A stretch of 8,720 bases of DNA, taken from contig DATIXH010000131.1 of NCBI GenBank assembly GCA_035518775.1, positions 1 through 8,720 on the forward strand. Direction: 5' to 3'. A program made the position numbers and the translations under genes. The DNA comes from JBGPEQ01 sp035518775. GTDB lineage: Bacteria; Pseudomonadota; Alphaproteobacteria; Dongiales; Dongiaceae. The notes below the pieces were generated by a model. That model was not told where the DNA came from. It saw only the letters and a program-made list of their open reading frames with translations, and did no database searches. The first letter of the stretch is position 1; each line of letters begins with the position of its first letter. Below, one piece after another: positions 1-6,666 of the stretch.

Positions 1-2580
1 ATAGGGGCCGGCGGGCTCGCGGTCCTCGATCAGGATGCAGTCGATCTCCGGCACATCGCCGAAGGTCGGGATCAGGTAGTCGTGCAGGTTCTCCGTGCGC
101 CCCGGCGTGTATTCTTCCATGAGCGCGAGGCCGAGCCCCTGGGCGATGCCGCCGTGGATCTGGCCTTCGACCAGGGTGGGATTGATCGCGCGCCCGACGT
201 CATGGGCGGCGACGATCTTGCGCACTTTCACGGTGCCCAACTCGGTATCGACCTCGACGGCCGCGAGCTGGGCGGCGAAGGCGTAGGTCTCGTAGGGAAT
301 GCCCTGGCCGTCGCCATCGAGCGGCGTGGTCTTCGGATCGTAGCGGCCGGTGCCGAAGAGCACGCAGCCCTTCCTCGCCTCCGGCATGGCGGCGAGATCG
401 AGCACGCGTTCGGCCCCGCCGTCGCGCAGCAGGACGCGGCCGCCGGCGATCGTCAGCGCAGCGGCGTCGCCGACGTTACCCATGCGCAGGATCTGCCGGC
501 GCAGCTCCTCGCCCGCGGCCTTGGCCGCGTTGCCGGACACGAAGGTCTGGCGCGAGGCCGAGGTCTTGCCGGCATCGAGCGTGCGCTCGGTGTCGCCGGT
601 CACGAGCTTGAGCATGCCGACGGGCACGCCCAGGGCATCGGCAGCGATCTGGGCCATCACCGTATTCGAGCCCTGGCCGATATCGACGGCGCCGCTGAAC
701 AGCAGCACCGTGCCGTCGCGCATGATCCCCATCTCCATCGCCGACGGGTTCGGCAGCGAGGTGTTACCGATGCCGTACCACATGGCGCCGATGCCGGCGC
801 CCCGCTTCAGGATCGGCGAGCCGCGATTGAAGGCCTCGGCCTCGGCCCGCAGCGCGCGCCACTGGGGGCGCAGCGCCTCCAGGCAGGCCGGCAGGCCGGC
901 GCTCGCCGCCAGCGTCTGACCGGTCGCCGTGGTCGAGCCGGCCTTGAGCGCGTTGCGGTGGCGGAACTCGAGCGCATCGATGCCGAGCTTCTCGGCCAGC
1001 ATGTCCATCAGCGCCTCGTGCACGATCGCCGCCTGCGGCACGCCGAAGCCGCGGAAGGCGCCGGCCGGCGGATCGTTGGTGTAGATCGCGCGCGTGGTGC
1101 AGAGCGCGGCCTGCACTTGGTACGGCCCCATCGCATGCACGGGCACACGGTTGGCCACCGTCGGGCCCCAGGAGGCATAGGCGCCGGTGTTGAAATCGCC
1201 GTGGAAGCGCACGCCTGTGAGCCGGCCCTCGGCATCGGCACCGAAGGTTGCGGTCATGCGGGCGGGATGGCGTTTGGTGGTTGAGGCCATCGACTCCGGC
1301 CGCGTGTAGACGCAGCGCACCGGCTGGTTCAGCAGCCAGGCCGCCGTCGCGATCAGCGGCTGCAGGGAGAGATCGAGCTTGCCGCCGAAGCCGCCGCCGC
1401 AGGCGCTGGGGATGACGCGCACCTGCTCCGGCTTCAGGCCGAGAATGAGCGCGATCTCGTCGCGGTCCATGTAGGGCGTCTGCGTCGTGGCGAAGATCTC
1501 GATGCGGTCGCCGACGCGCCGCGCATAGCCGGCCTCCGGCTCGATATAGGCGTGCTCGACGAACGAGGTCTCGGCGGTGAACTGCGCGCTGACCGCCGAC
1601 CGCGCCAGCACCGGCTCGACATCGCCGCGCGCCACGCGGCCCTTGACCAGGACATTGCCCGGCGAAGCCTCATGCAGCCGCGGCGCACCCTCCGCCGCCG
1701 CGTGGTCGAACGAGACAGCGGGCAGCGGCTCCCACCGAATGGGAATGTCGGAGTCGCGGATGGCGGCGATCGTGGCATCCTCGCCGACCAGTGCCGCCAC
1801 CGCCTCGCCACGATAGCGCACATAGCCCTCGGCGAGCGGGGGCTGATCCTTGCCCGCGGGATAGATGCCGTAGCGATTCTGACCGGGAATATCCTTGGCC
1901 GTCAGAACCCGCAGGAGTCCGGGATGCTTCGCATGCAGGGCCGCGAGATCGCCGATGGCGAAGCGCGCATGGGGATGCGGCGAGCGCACGGCGCGCAGGA
2001 CCAGGCAGCCCTCCGGCCAATCATCCGCGCCATAGCGCTCCGTGCCCGCGATCTTCGCAACGCCGTCGACGCGGGCCAGGCGCGCGCCCACGGCTGCGCC
2101 CGCTGCGGGCTCGGCCGAGGCGGCCGGATCGCGCACCGACAGCACGGCCTCGACGATCTTGCGATAGCCGGTACAGCGGCAGAGCACGCCGCCGAGCGCA
2201 TCCATGACCTGCGCTTCCGTCGGCGCGGGATTGCGTGCCAGCAGATCGTCGGCCGCCATCAGCATGCCCGGCGTGCAGATGCCGCATTGGGCCGCCCCGT
2301 GGACGAGGAACGCGTGCTGCAGCGCGCTGTTCGCCAGCCCTTCGACGGTGACCACCGAGCGCCCCCCCACCTGTGCCGCCGCCACCATGCAGGCGCAGAC
2401 CTGCCGGCCATCGAGCCGTACGGTGCAGGCGCCGCAATCGCCGGCATTGCAGCCGACCTTGGTTCCGGTCAGGCCGAGGTCCTCGCGCAGCACGTCGACC
2501 AGGCGGCGGACCGGATCGACATGGATCTCCACCGGCCGCTCGTTGAGCGTGAACGCAACCCGTTCCGCAGGCGATCTCAT
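1..2580 (-). CDS. Molybdenum hydroxylase, fused [2Fe-2S] and molybdopterin-binding subunit (xanthine dehydrogenase/aldehyde oxidase family), partial
   Basis: This is the catalytic and electron-transfer chain of a cytoplasmic molybdenum hydroxylase. It would hydroxylate a heterocycle or aldehyde at the Mo centre and pass electrons through two [2Fe-2S] clusters to the separate FAD subunit encoded upstream. The frame is open from ATG 2580 to the window edge (860 residues, no stop). The plant-type ferredoxin domain (about 5-80) has C44, C49, C52 and C64. The helical cluster domain has C99, C102, C134 and C136 (QCGICTPG and CRCTGYR). The molybdopterin part starts near residue 165 and shows TTQTP (365-369), GGGFGGK (395-401), AFRGFGVPQ (508-516), DIGQGSNT (633-640) and EGQIHGGIAQGLG (805-817). 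The C-terminus, including the expected catalytic GxGE glutamate, lies beyond the edge. The Glu that follows FGGK in xanthine dehydrogenases is Leu402 here, so xanthine is doubtful. The fused order with a separate FAD protein resembles E. coli XdhD with YgfM. The family call is firm; the substrate is unknown. Confidence 0.93.
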   Translation of the reverse strand, partial: MRSPAERVAFTLNERPVEIHVDPVRRLVDVLREDLGLTGTKVGCNAGDCGACTVRLDGRQVCACMVAAAQVGGRSVVTVEGLANSALQHAFLVHGAAQCGICTPGMLMAADDLLARNPAPTEAQVMDALGGVLCRCTGYRKIVEAVLSVRDPAASAEPAAGAAVGARLARVDGVAKIAGTERYGADDWPEGCLVLRAVRSPHPHARFAIGDLAALHAKHPGLLRVLTAKDIPGQNRYGIYPAGKDQPPLAEGYVRYRGEAVAALVGEDATIAAIRDSDIPIRWEPLPAVSFDHAAAEGAPRLHEASPGNVLVKGRVARGDVEPVLARSAVSAQFTAETSFVEHAYIEPEAGYARRVGDRIEIFATTQTPYMDRDEIALILGLKPEQVRVIPSACGGGFGGKLDLSLQPLIATAAWLLNQPVRCVYTRPESMASTTKRHPARMTATFGADAEGRLTGVRFHGDFNTGAYASWGPTVANRVPVHAMGPYQVQAALCTTRAIYTNDPPAGAFRGFGVPQAAIVHEALMDMLAEKLGIDALEFRHRNALKAGSTTATGQTLAASAGLPACLEALRPQWRALRAEAEAFNRGSPILKRGAGIGAMWYGIGNTSLPNPSAMEMGIMRDGTVLLFSGAVDIGQGSNTVMAQIAADALGVPVGMLKLVTGDTERTLDAGKTSASRQTFVSGNAAKAAGEELRRQILRMGNVGDAAALTIAGGRVLLRDGGAERVLDLAAMPEARKGCVLFGTGRYDPKTTPLDGDGQGIPYETYAFAAQLAAVEVDTELGTVKVRKIVAAHDVGRAINPTLVEGQIHGGIAQGLGLALMEEYTPGRTENLHDYLIPTFGDVPEIDCILIEDREPAGPY

Positions 2581-3410
2581 GCAGCCAGCCCCCGGATCGC
2601 CCGCTGGACGAGCGTCAGCGCGACATCGCGGCGATAGGCGGCCGTGCCGCGCACGTCGTCGATCGGCGACAGCGGCGCCAGATGATCGGGCCGCACGAGA
2701 TCGGCGAGGCCGGCATCGAGCCTGCGCCCCGCCAGCGCGGCCTCCAGCGCCGGCAACCGCTGCGCCACGGCCGAGCAGGAGCCGACCGCAATGCGCGCGT
2801 GCGCGACCGTGCCATCGGCGATCTCCACCACGGCCGCGATCATGACGATGGAGATGACCAGATACCTGCGCGCGCCGAGCTTCAGGAACGTCGAGCGCGC
2901 ATCGCCCTGCGGCTTGGGTACGATGAGCGCCGTAACCATTTCCTCCGGCCGGCGCGTGATGGCGCGGCTGCCGGCGACGAACGCGGCGACCGGCAGGCGC
3001 CGCGTCCCGCGCACCGACGAGAGTTCGACGAGCGCATCCAGCGCCAGCAGGTTGGGCGTGCCGTCGGCCGCCGGCGAGGCGTTGCAAAGGTTGCCGCAGA
3101 GCGTGCCGGCGTTCTGGATCTGGACGCCGCCGATCTCGCGCGCCGCCAGCTTCAGGCCATCGAAGAGCGCCGGCAAGGGCGTTTCCAAAAGATCGGTCCA
3201 GGTCGCCAGCGCGGGGATGCGCCAGTGGGCACGCTCGTCGGCGATCCGCCGCAAGTCCGGCAGCGCCGTGATGTCCAGCAGGTCGTCGTCGAGGGGCTGG
3301 CCGACGCGGGCGGGGTAATAGTCCGTGCCGCCCGCCAGGATGACTCGCGGACCGGCGGCCAGCGCCGCCAGCGCCTCTGTCAACTCCGCCGGTCGCAGAT
3401 AGCTGCCCAT
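2577..3410 (-). CDS. FAD-binding subunit of molybdenum hydroxylase (CoxM/YgfM type)
   Basis: This is the flavin subunit of the same molybdenum hydroxylase. It takes electrons from the [2Fe-2S] clusters and passes them to an acceptor. The protein has 277 residues, usual for the family. The N-terminal PCMH-type FAD domain shows AGGTDYYP (26-33), where the GGTD contacts FAD pyrophosphate. The second motif TLCGN with ASPAAD (103-116) and LLALDA (121-126) is typical. The C-terminal CO-dehydrogenase flavoprotein domain covers about 173-275. The start at ATG 3410 was chosen because family members begin with a short stretch before YLRP, and GGGAC lies 8 bases upstream. An in-frame ATG at 3503 would add 31 residues without family character and would overlap the divergent gene at 3502. 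Its stop overlaps the start of the downstream fused subunit in ATGA, which suggests translational coupling and equal expression. No signal peptide is present, so the complex is cytoplasmic. Confidence 0.93.
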   Translation of the reverse strand: MGSYLRPAELTEALAALAAGPRVILAGGTDYYPARVGQPLDDDLLDITALPDLRRIADERAHWRIPALATWTDLLETPLPALFDGLKLAAREIGGVQIQNAGTLCGNLCNASPAADGTPNLLALDALVELSSVRGTRRLPVAAFVAGSRAITRRPEEMVTALIVPKPQGDARSTFLKLGARRYLVISIVMIAAVVEIADGTVAHARIAVGSCSAVAQRLPALEAALAGRRLDAGLADLVRPDHLAPLSPIDDVRGTAAYRRDVALTLVQRAIRGLAA

Positions 3411-3501
3411 ATGTTTCAGTCCCGTTAACAATACGGAAATGTCATTGCGGCACCATGGGTTGCGCCCACGATAGTGCATTCCTCGCAGGAGCGAAACCGC
3501 C
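3411..3501. promoter_or_regulatory. Divergent promoter region between the Mo hydroxylase operon and the 112-residue protein gene
   Basis: This 91-base gap separates two divergent starts, so it must carry the control sequences for both unless one is read from further away. It includes an AT-richer core near 3422-3446. CCGTTAACAATACGG (3422-3436) has 4-base inverted arms around a GTTAAC palindrome and could be a weak operator. On the plus strand AGGAG at 3487-3491 is a good ribosome binding site, 10 bases before ATG 3502. I found no convincing -35/-10 pair. The operator idea is inference only. Confidence 0.3.
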
Positions 3502-3840
3502 ATGCCCTCCGACGCTGCCGTCCGGCCCCCGTTCGACGAGGCGCTCGCGGCCAGCTATGTCGGCAAGTACATCCTCGTCGGCCTGACCTTCCTCGATCCC
3601 TACGGGCGGGAGAGTCAACGGCAGCAGCTCCACGGCGTCATCCTGTCGGCATCGCTCGATGGCATCCTGATCGAGCTCCATGGCGCGCATGCGGGCCAGA
3701 CCTGGAACATGCCGCCCGCGCTGGAGGCGATCCGGCCGGCCGAGCCCGGGCGCTACACGCTGCACGCGACCGACGAGGTCATCGACGATCCCGACCTGCT
3801 GGCCTCCTGGACCATCCGGAAGCCGAACACCCAGCACTGA
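3502..3840 (+). CDS. Small conserved-looking protein of unknown function, 112 residues
   Basis: I do not recognise a named family. The gene has a complete frame with a strong ribosome binding site (AGGAG, 10 bases before the ATG) and a codon composition like its neighbours, so it is very likely real. The product is a soluble cytoplasmic protein with no signal peptide or membrane segment. The core from about 18 to 66 alternates hydrophobic strands and turns (YVGKYILVGLTFLDPYG, then QQLHGVIL and GILIELHG), which suggests a small beta-rich fold. The C-terminal third has YTLHATDEV and ends in a polar tail. The phrase GKYILVG..LDP..QQLHGVI looks like a recurring alphaproteobacterial hypothetical protein, but that is recollection and was not searched. 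It is divergent from the molybdenum hydroxylase operon and convergent with the DUF4893 gene. A functional link to either is not shown. Confidence 0.8.
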   Translation: MPSDAAVRPPFDEALAASYVGKYILVGLTFLDPYGRESQRQQLHGVILSASLDGILIELHGAHAGQTWNMPPALEAIRPAEPGRYTLHATDEVIDDPDLLASWTIRKPNTQH

Positions 3841-3844
3841 GGCC

Positions 3845-3862
3845 GAGCCGGGCCCCCGGCTC
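3845..3862. terminator. Hairpin between convergent genes, possible two-way terminator
   Basis: GAGCCGG (3845-3851) and CCGGCTC (3856-3862) form a 7-base-pair GC-rich stem with a 4-base loop. It lies in the 33-base gap between the stop of the 112-residue protein gene (plus) and the stop of the DUF4893 gene (minus). Position and symmetry suit termination in both directions. No T-run follows on either strand, so it is not a classical intrinsic terminator. Confidence 0.45.
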
Positions 3863-3873
3863 CGCCGGACCGC

Positions 3874-4473
3874 CTACCGCCTCAGCTCCATCACGTCGTA
3901 GATCGATTCGTAGCGCGGGAACGGAAAGACGATCCGCAGGCGATCCGGCGCGGGCTGCGTGAGCACACCGACCGTGTCGGCGTCGGGATCCGCGGGCCGG
4001 CCGTCGCCGGCAAGCGCGCTATAGGGCACGGGTGGTTCGTCGTTGACCGTGCCGGCGCCGAGCAGCACCAGGCGAGTCGGACCGTCGGCGTAGAGCCCTC
4101 CGCTCAGTCGTTGCGAGCCCGAAATCTTCTCGAGCCGAAGCCCATCGTCGGTGGCAGCGATGCGGCACTTGAACCAGGAATAGACGACGAGAATCTCGCC
4201 GACCTTGATCGTGCGGCACCGCCAGTTTCCCGCCAGCTGGTCGACGGCGACGGGGCGATTCGGCAGATCGAGGATCGCGCGCAGGACTTTGGTGTCCGCC
4301 GGCGCCGGATTTGACGCGGCAGCGGCCGCGTCACCTTTCCTGATCGACTCCGCAAGCCGGTCGAGACGGCTCCGGTCCGGCGGCGTGATGATCGTTTTCC
4401 AGTCCGCGGCGAAGGCGACGGTGGTCGTCGCCGTCAGTCCCAGCAACCACAGCAACAATGCAATGCGTCGCAT
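3874..4473 (-). CDS. Exported DUF4893 family protein
   Basis: This is a 199-residue exported protein of unknown biochemical role. The N-terminus is a clear Sec signal peptide: Arg2-Arg3, a hydrophobic run to about residue 18, and a likely cut after AFA (residue 22) leaving ADWK. The mature part matches my knowledge of DUF4893: ADWKTIITPPDRSRLDRL near its start, GNWRCRTIK (82-90), FKCRI (101-105), KISGSQRLSGGLY (116-128), DTVGVL (166-171) and FPRYESIYDVMEL (185-197). Cys86 and Cys103 may form a disulfide in the periplasm. The start at 4473 was chosen because it gives the signal peptide directly and has a purine-rich GGGGGAAGG upstream. An in-frame ATG at 4551 would put 26 charged residues before the signal. 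It is divergent from the S15 hydrolase gene. The family call is from recognition without a search. Confidence 0.85.
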   Translation of the reverse strand: MRRIALLLWLLGLTATTTVAFAADWKTIITPPDRSRLDRLAESIRKGDAAAAASNPAPADTKVLRAILDLPNRPVAVDQLAGNWRCRTIKVGEILVVYSWFKCRIAATDDGLRLEKISGSQRLSGGLYADGPTRLVLLGAGTVNDEPPVPYSALAGDGRPADPDADTVGVLTQPAPDRLRIVFPFPRYESIYDVMELRR

Positions 4474-4522
4474 GCGAGTACCTTCCCCCGGCGTGCGGCC
4501 CTTCCTGAGCCGGCGCGATTGC

Positions 4523-4551
4523 ACTATTTTCTCCCGCGCGATCGCTCGCAA
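4523..4551 (-). promoter_or_regulatory. Candidate sigma-70-type promoter of the DUF4893 gene
   Basis: Read on the minus strand, TTGCGA (4551-4546) and AATAGT (4528-4523) are separated by 17 bases. Each matches 4 of 6 consensus positions. The start of transcription would be near 4516, giving a leader of about 43 bases that holds the GGGGGAAGG ribosome binding site. It lies in the 131-base divergent gap shared with the S15 hydrolase gene. I found no equally good pair for the plus-strand gene. Confidence 0.4.
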
Positions 4552-4604
4552 GCCTCTCTCGCCGTGCGATGCCGATTGTCGTCCTGCGAGGAGCGTCGTC
4601 GAGC

Positions 4605-6623
4605 ATGCATGTGGTCACCGAGTTTCCCCGCCGCGTCCGCATCATCGAGAACGCGTGGATTCCGCTCGCCGACGGCACGCGCCTAGCGGCGCGCCTGTGG
4701 CTGCCCGAGGATGCCGAAGCCGATCCGGTTCCGGCGCTGCTCGAATACCTGCCCTATCGCAAGCGCGATTCCATGCGGCTGCGCGATGATCCCATGCACC
4801 GCTACGTCGCCGGCCACGGCTATGCCGGGGTACGCGTCGACATCCGTGGCACCGGCGACAGCGACGGCCTGATTGCGGACGAATACACGAAGCAGGAGCA
4901 GGACGACGCGCTGGAAGTGATCGCCTGGCTCGCGGCCCAGCCCTGGTGCAGCGGCGCGGTCGGCATGGTCGGCATGTCCTGGGGCGGATTCAATTCCTTG
5001 CAGGTGGCGGCGCGGCGGCCGCCGGCGCTCAAGGCCATCATCAGCCTCGGCTCGACCGACGACCGCTACGCCACCGACGTGCACTACATGGGCGGCTGCA
5101 TGACCAAGGATAACCCCGATTGGGGTGCGGTCATGTTCTCCCATGCCTCGACTCCGCCCGATCCGGAGATCGTGGGCGAGCGTTGGCGCGAGATGTGGAT
5201 GGCGCGGCTCGCGAACCTGCAGCCCTGGGTGATTCCCTGGCTCGAGCATCAGCGGCGCGACGCCTACTGGAAGCACGGCTCGGTCTGCGAGGACTTCAGC
5301 CGCATCGAGGTGCCCGTCTATGCCGTCAACGGCTGGGCCGACAACTATGCGGCCGCGATCCCGCGCCTGCTCGCCGGTCTGAATGGGCCGCGCAAGGGCC
5401 TGATCGGGCCGTGGGCGCACAACTTCCCGCACAACGGGCGACCCGGCCCGGCCATCGGCTGGCTGCAGGAATCGCTGCGCTGGTGGGACCACTGGCTGAA
5501 GGGCGTGGACACCGGCATCATGAAGGAGCCGATGCTGCGGGTGTGGATGCCCGAGCCCGTGCCGCCGGCCGCCTCCTACGCCGAGCGCCCCGGCCGCTGG
5601 GTGGCGGAAGAGCAGTGGCCGTCGCCGCGCATCAAGCCGCGGCGGCTCGCGCTCAATCCGGGCAAGCTGGCCGCGCGCGCCGGCAAGGAGACGCCGCTGC
5701 CGCTGGCCTCGCCGCAGACCGTCGGCCTGACCGCCGGCGAGATCGGCCGCTACGGCCACGGCGCGGAATTCGCCACCGACCAGCGCGCCGATGACGGCGG
5801 CTCGCTCTTGTTCCTCTGGGAGCCGCTGGCCGATCGGCTGGAGATTCTGGGCGAGCCGATCGTCGAGCTGGAGCTGGCGTCGGACAAGCCGAACGGCCTC
5901 GTCGCCGTGCGACTCAACGACGTCGCGACCGATGGCAGCGCCTTCCGCGTCACCTACGGCCTGCTCAATCTGACTCATCGGAACAGCCATGAGCATGTCG
6001 AGCCGCTCGTGCCGGGCCAGCGCTACCGCGTGCGCGTGCCGCTGGAGACCGTCGCCCATGCCTTTCCGGCCGGGCATCGGATCGCGATCTCGATATCGAA
6101 CGCCTACTGGCCAGTGGCCTGGCCGTCGCCCGAGCCGGCGACGCTGACGATCGTCGCCGGCCCCAGCGGCCTGCTGCTGCCGGTCCGCCCGCCGCGCGCC
6201 GCCGATGCAACGCTGGCGCCGTTCGGCGCACCTGAGGCGGCGGCCCACCCGCCCCATCGCTATCTGATGGAAGGCCGCGACGCCAACCGCATCGTCACGC
6301 GCAATTTCCTGAAGGGCACGACGACAGTGCAGCTGCCGCGCGATGGCGGCATCCTGCATCTCCAGGACATCGATCTCGTCTGTCAGGAGACCGGCGACGT
6401 GTTCTACGAGATCACCGACGGTGATCCCGCCAGCGCCCGCTGCTGGACCCGCTTCGAGATGGGCCGCCGGCGCGGCGACTGGCAAATTCGTACGGACACG
6501 ACGACGGAGCTGCGCTGCACCCGCACCCACTTCGAGCTGACTGCCACGCTCGATGCCCATGAGGGCGAGACGCGCATCTTCGCGCGCAACTGGCGTGTGC
6601 GGATGCCCCGAGACGGTCTGTAG
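4605..6623 (+). CDS. CocE/NonD family serine hydrolase (peptidase S15, X-Pro dipeptidyl-peptidase type)
   Basis: This is an alpha/beta-hydrolase acting on an acyl or amide substrate that cannot be told from sequence; relatives include cocaine esterase, glutaryl-7-ACA acylase and X-Pro dipeptidyl-peptidases. The protein has 672 residues. The S15 catalytic domain covers about 12-300. The nucleophile is Ser125 in GMSWGG (123-128), the acid Asp246 in NGWADNY (242-248) and the base His272 in GPWAHNFP (268-275). Tyr51 in YLPYRKRDS probably belongs to the oxyanion hole, as Tyr44 does in CocE. RGTGDSDG (81-88) is typical of the family. The C-terminal jelly-roll domain (about 305-575) is of the PepX_C type, and a further roughly 100 beta-rich residues follow. 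The start at 4605 was chosen for AGGAG 11 bases upstream; ATG 4569 lacks such a site. There is no signal peptide, so it is probably cytoplasmic. It stands alone on its strand and converges with the LprI-like gene. Confidence 0.92.
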   Translation: MHVVTEFPRRVRIIENAWIPLADGTRLAARLWLPEDAEADPVPALLEYLPYRKRDSMRLRDDPMHRYVAGHGYAGVRVDIRGTGDSDGLIADEYTKQEQDDALEVIAWLAAQPWCSGAVGMVGMSWGGFNSLQVAARRPPALKAIISLGSTDDRYATDVHYMGGCMTKDNPDWGAVMFSHASTPPDPEIVGERWREMWMARLANLQPWVIPWLEHQRRDAYWKHGSVCEDFSRIEVPVYAVNGWADNYAAAIPRLLAGLNGPRKGLIGPWAHNFPHNGRPGPAIGWLQESLRWWDHWLKGVDTGIMKEPMLRVWMPEPVPPAASYAERPGRWVAEEQWPSPRIKPRRLALNPGKLAARAGKETPLPLASPQTVGLTAGEIGRYGHGAEFATDQRADDGGSLLFLWEPLADRLEILGEPIVELELASDKPNGLVAVRLNDVATDGSAFRVTYGLLNLTHRNSHEHVEPLVPGQRYRVRVPLETVAHAFPAGHRIAISISNAYWPVAWPSPEPATLTIVAGPSGLLLPVRPPRAADATLAPFGAPEAAAHPPHRYLMEGRDANRIVTRNFLKGTTTVQLPRDGGILHLQDIDLVCQETGDVFYEITDGDPASARCWTRFEMGRRRGDWQIRTDTTTELRCTRTHFELTATLDAHEGETRIFARNWRVRMPRDGL

Positions 6624-6666
6624 GGGCGCGCGGCGCGCCCGCGGGCGGGCGCAGCCCGCCCCTACA
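6619..6666. repeat. Inverted repeat carrying both convergent stop codons, likely two-way terminator or REP-like element
   Basis: TGTAGGGGCG (6619-6628) is perfectly inverted as CGCCCCTACA (6657-6666). Inside are two further stems: GGGCGCGC/GCGCGCCC (6624-6631 and 6633-6640) and GGGCGGGC/GCCCGCCC (6643-6650 and 6654-6661, loop GCA). The TAG in the left arm is the stop of the S15 hydrolase gene. The TAG in the right arm, read on the minus strand, is the stop of the LprI-like gene. The structure should fold strongly in transcripts from either side. No T-run is present, so termination would rest on the stem alone. Its layout resembles dispersed GC-rich palindromes of other bacteria, which is inference since only one copy is in this window. 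Confidence 0.7.

Noticed and set aside
82..1284. 400-residue open frame on the plus strand
   Set aside because: It is antisense to the molybdopterin-binding domain, whose motifs read continuously on the minus strand. The His/Arg/Gly-rich translation has no family character.
1..1300. Truncated or broken Mo hydroxylase gene
   Set aside because: The missing C-terminus is caused by the window edge; the frame is open without frameshift or stop through position 1.
1552..2637. 361-residue open frame on the plus strand
   Set aside because: It is antisense to the [2Fe-2S] and early MoCo region of the fused subunit; the cluster cysteine motifs on the minus strand leave no doubt about the coding strand.
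2682..3428. 248-residue open frame on the plus strand
   Set aside because: It is antisense to the FAD subunit, is rich in Arg/Gln/Gly and has no recognisable domain or ribosome binding site.
3411..3503. Longer FAD subunit starting at ATG 3503
   Set aside because: The added 31 residues have no family character and the extension would cover the divergent promoter gap and the start of the neighbouring gene.
3442..3837. 131-residue open frame on the minus strand over the small 112-residue protein
   Set aside because: The plus-strand frame has a strong ribosome binding site and protein-like hydrophobic patterning; the minus frame has neither and would run into the FAD subunit's promoter region.
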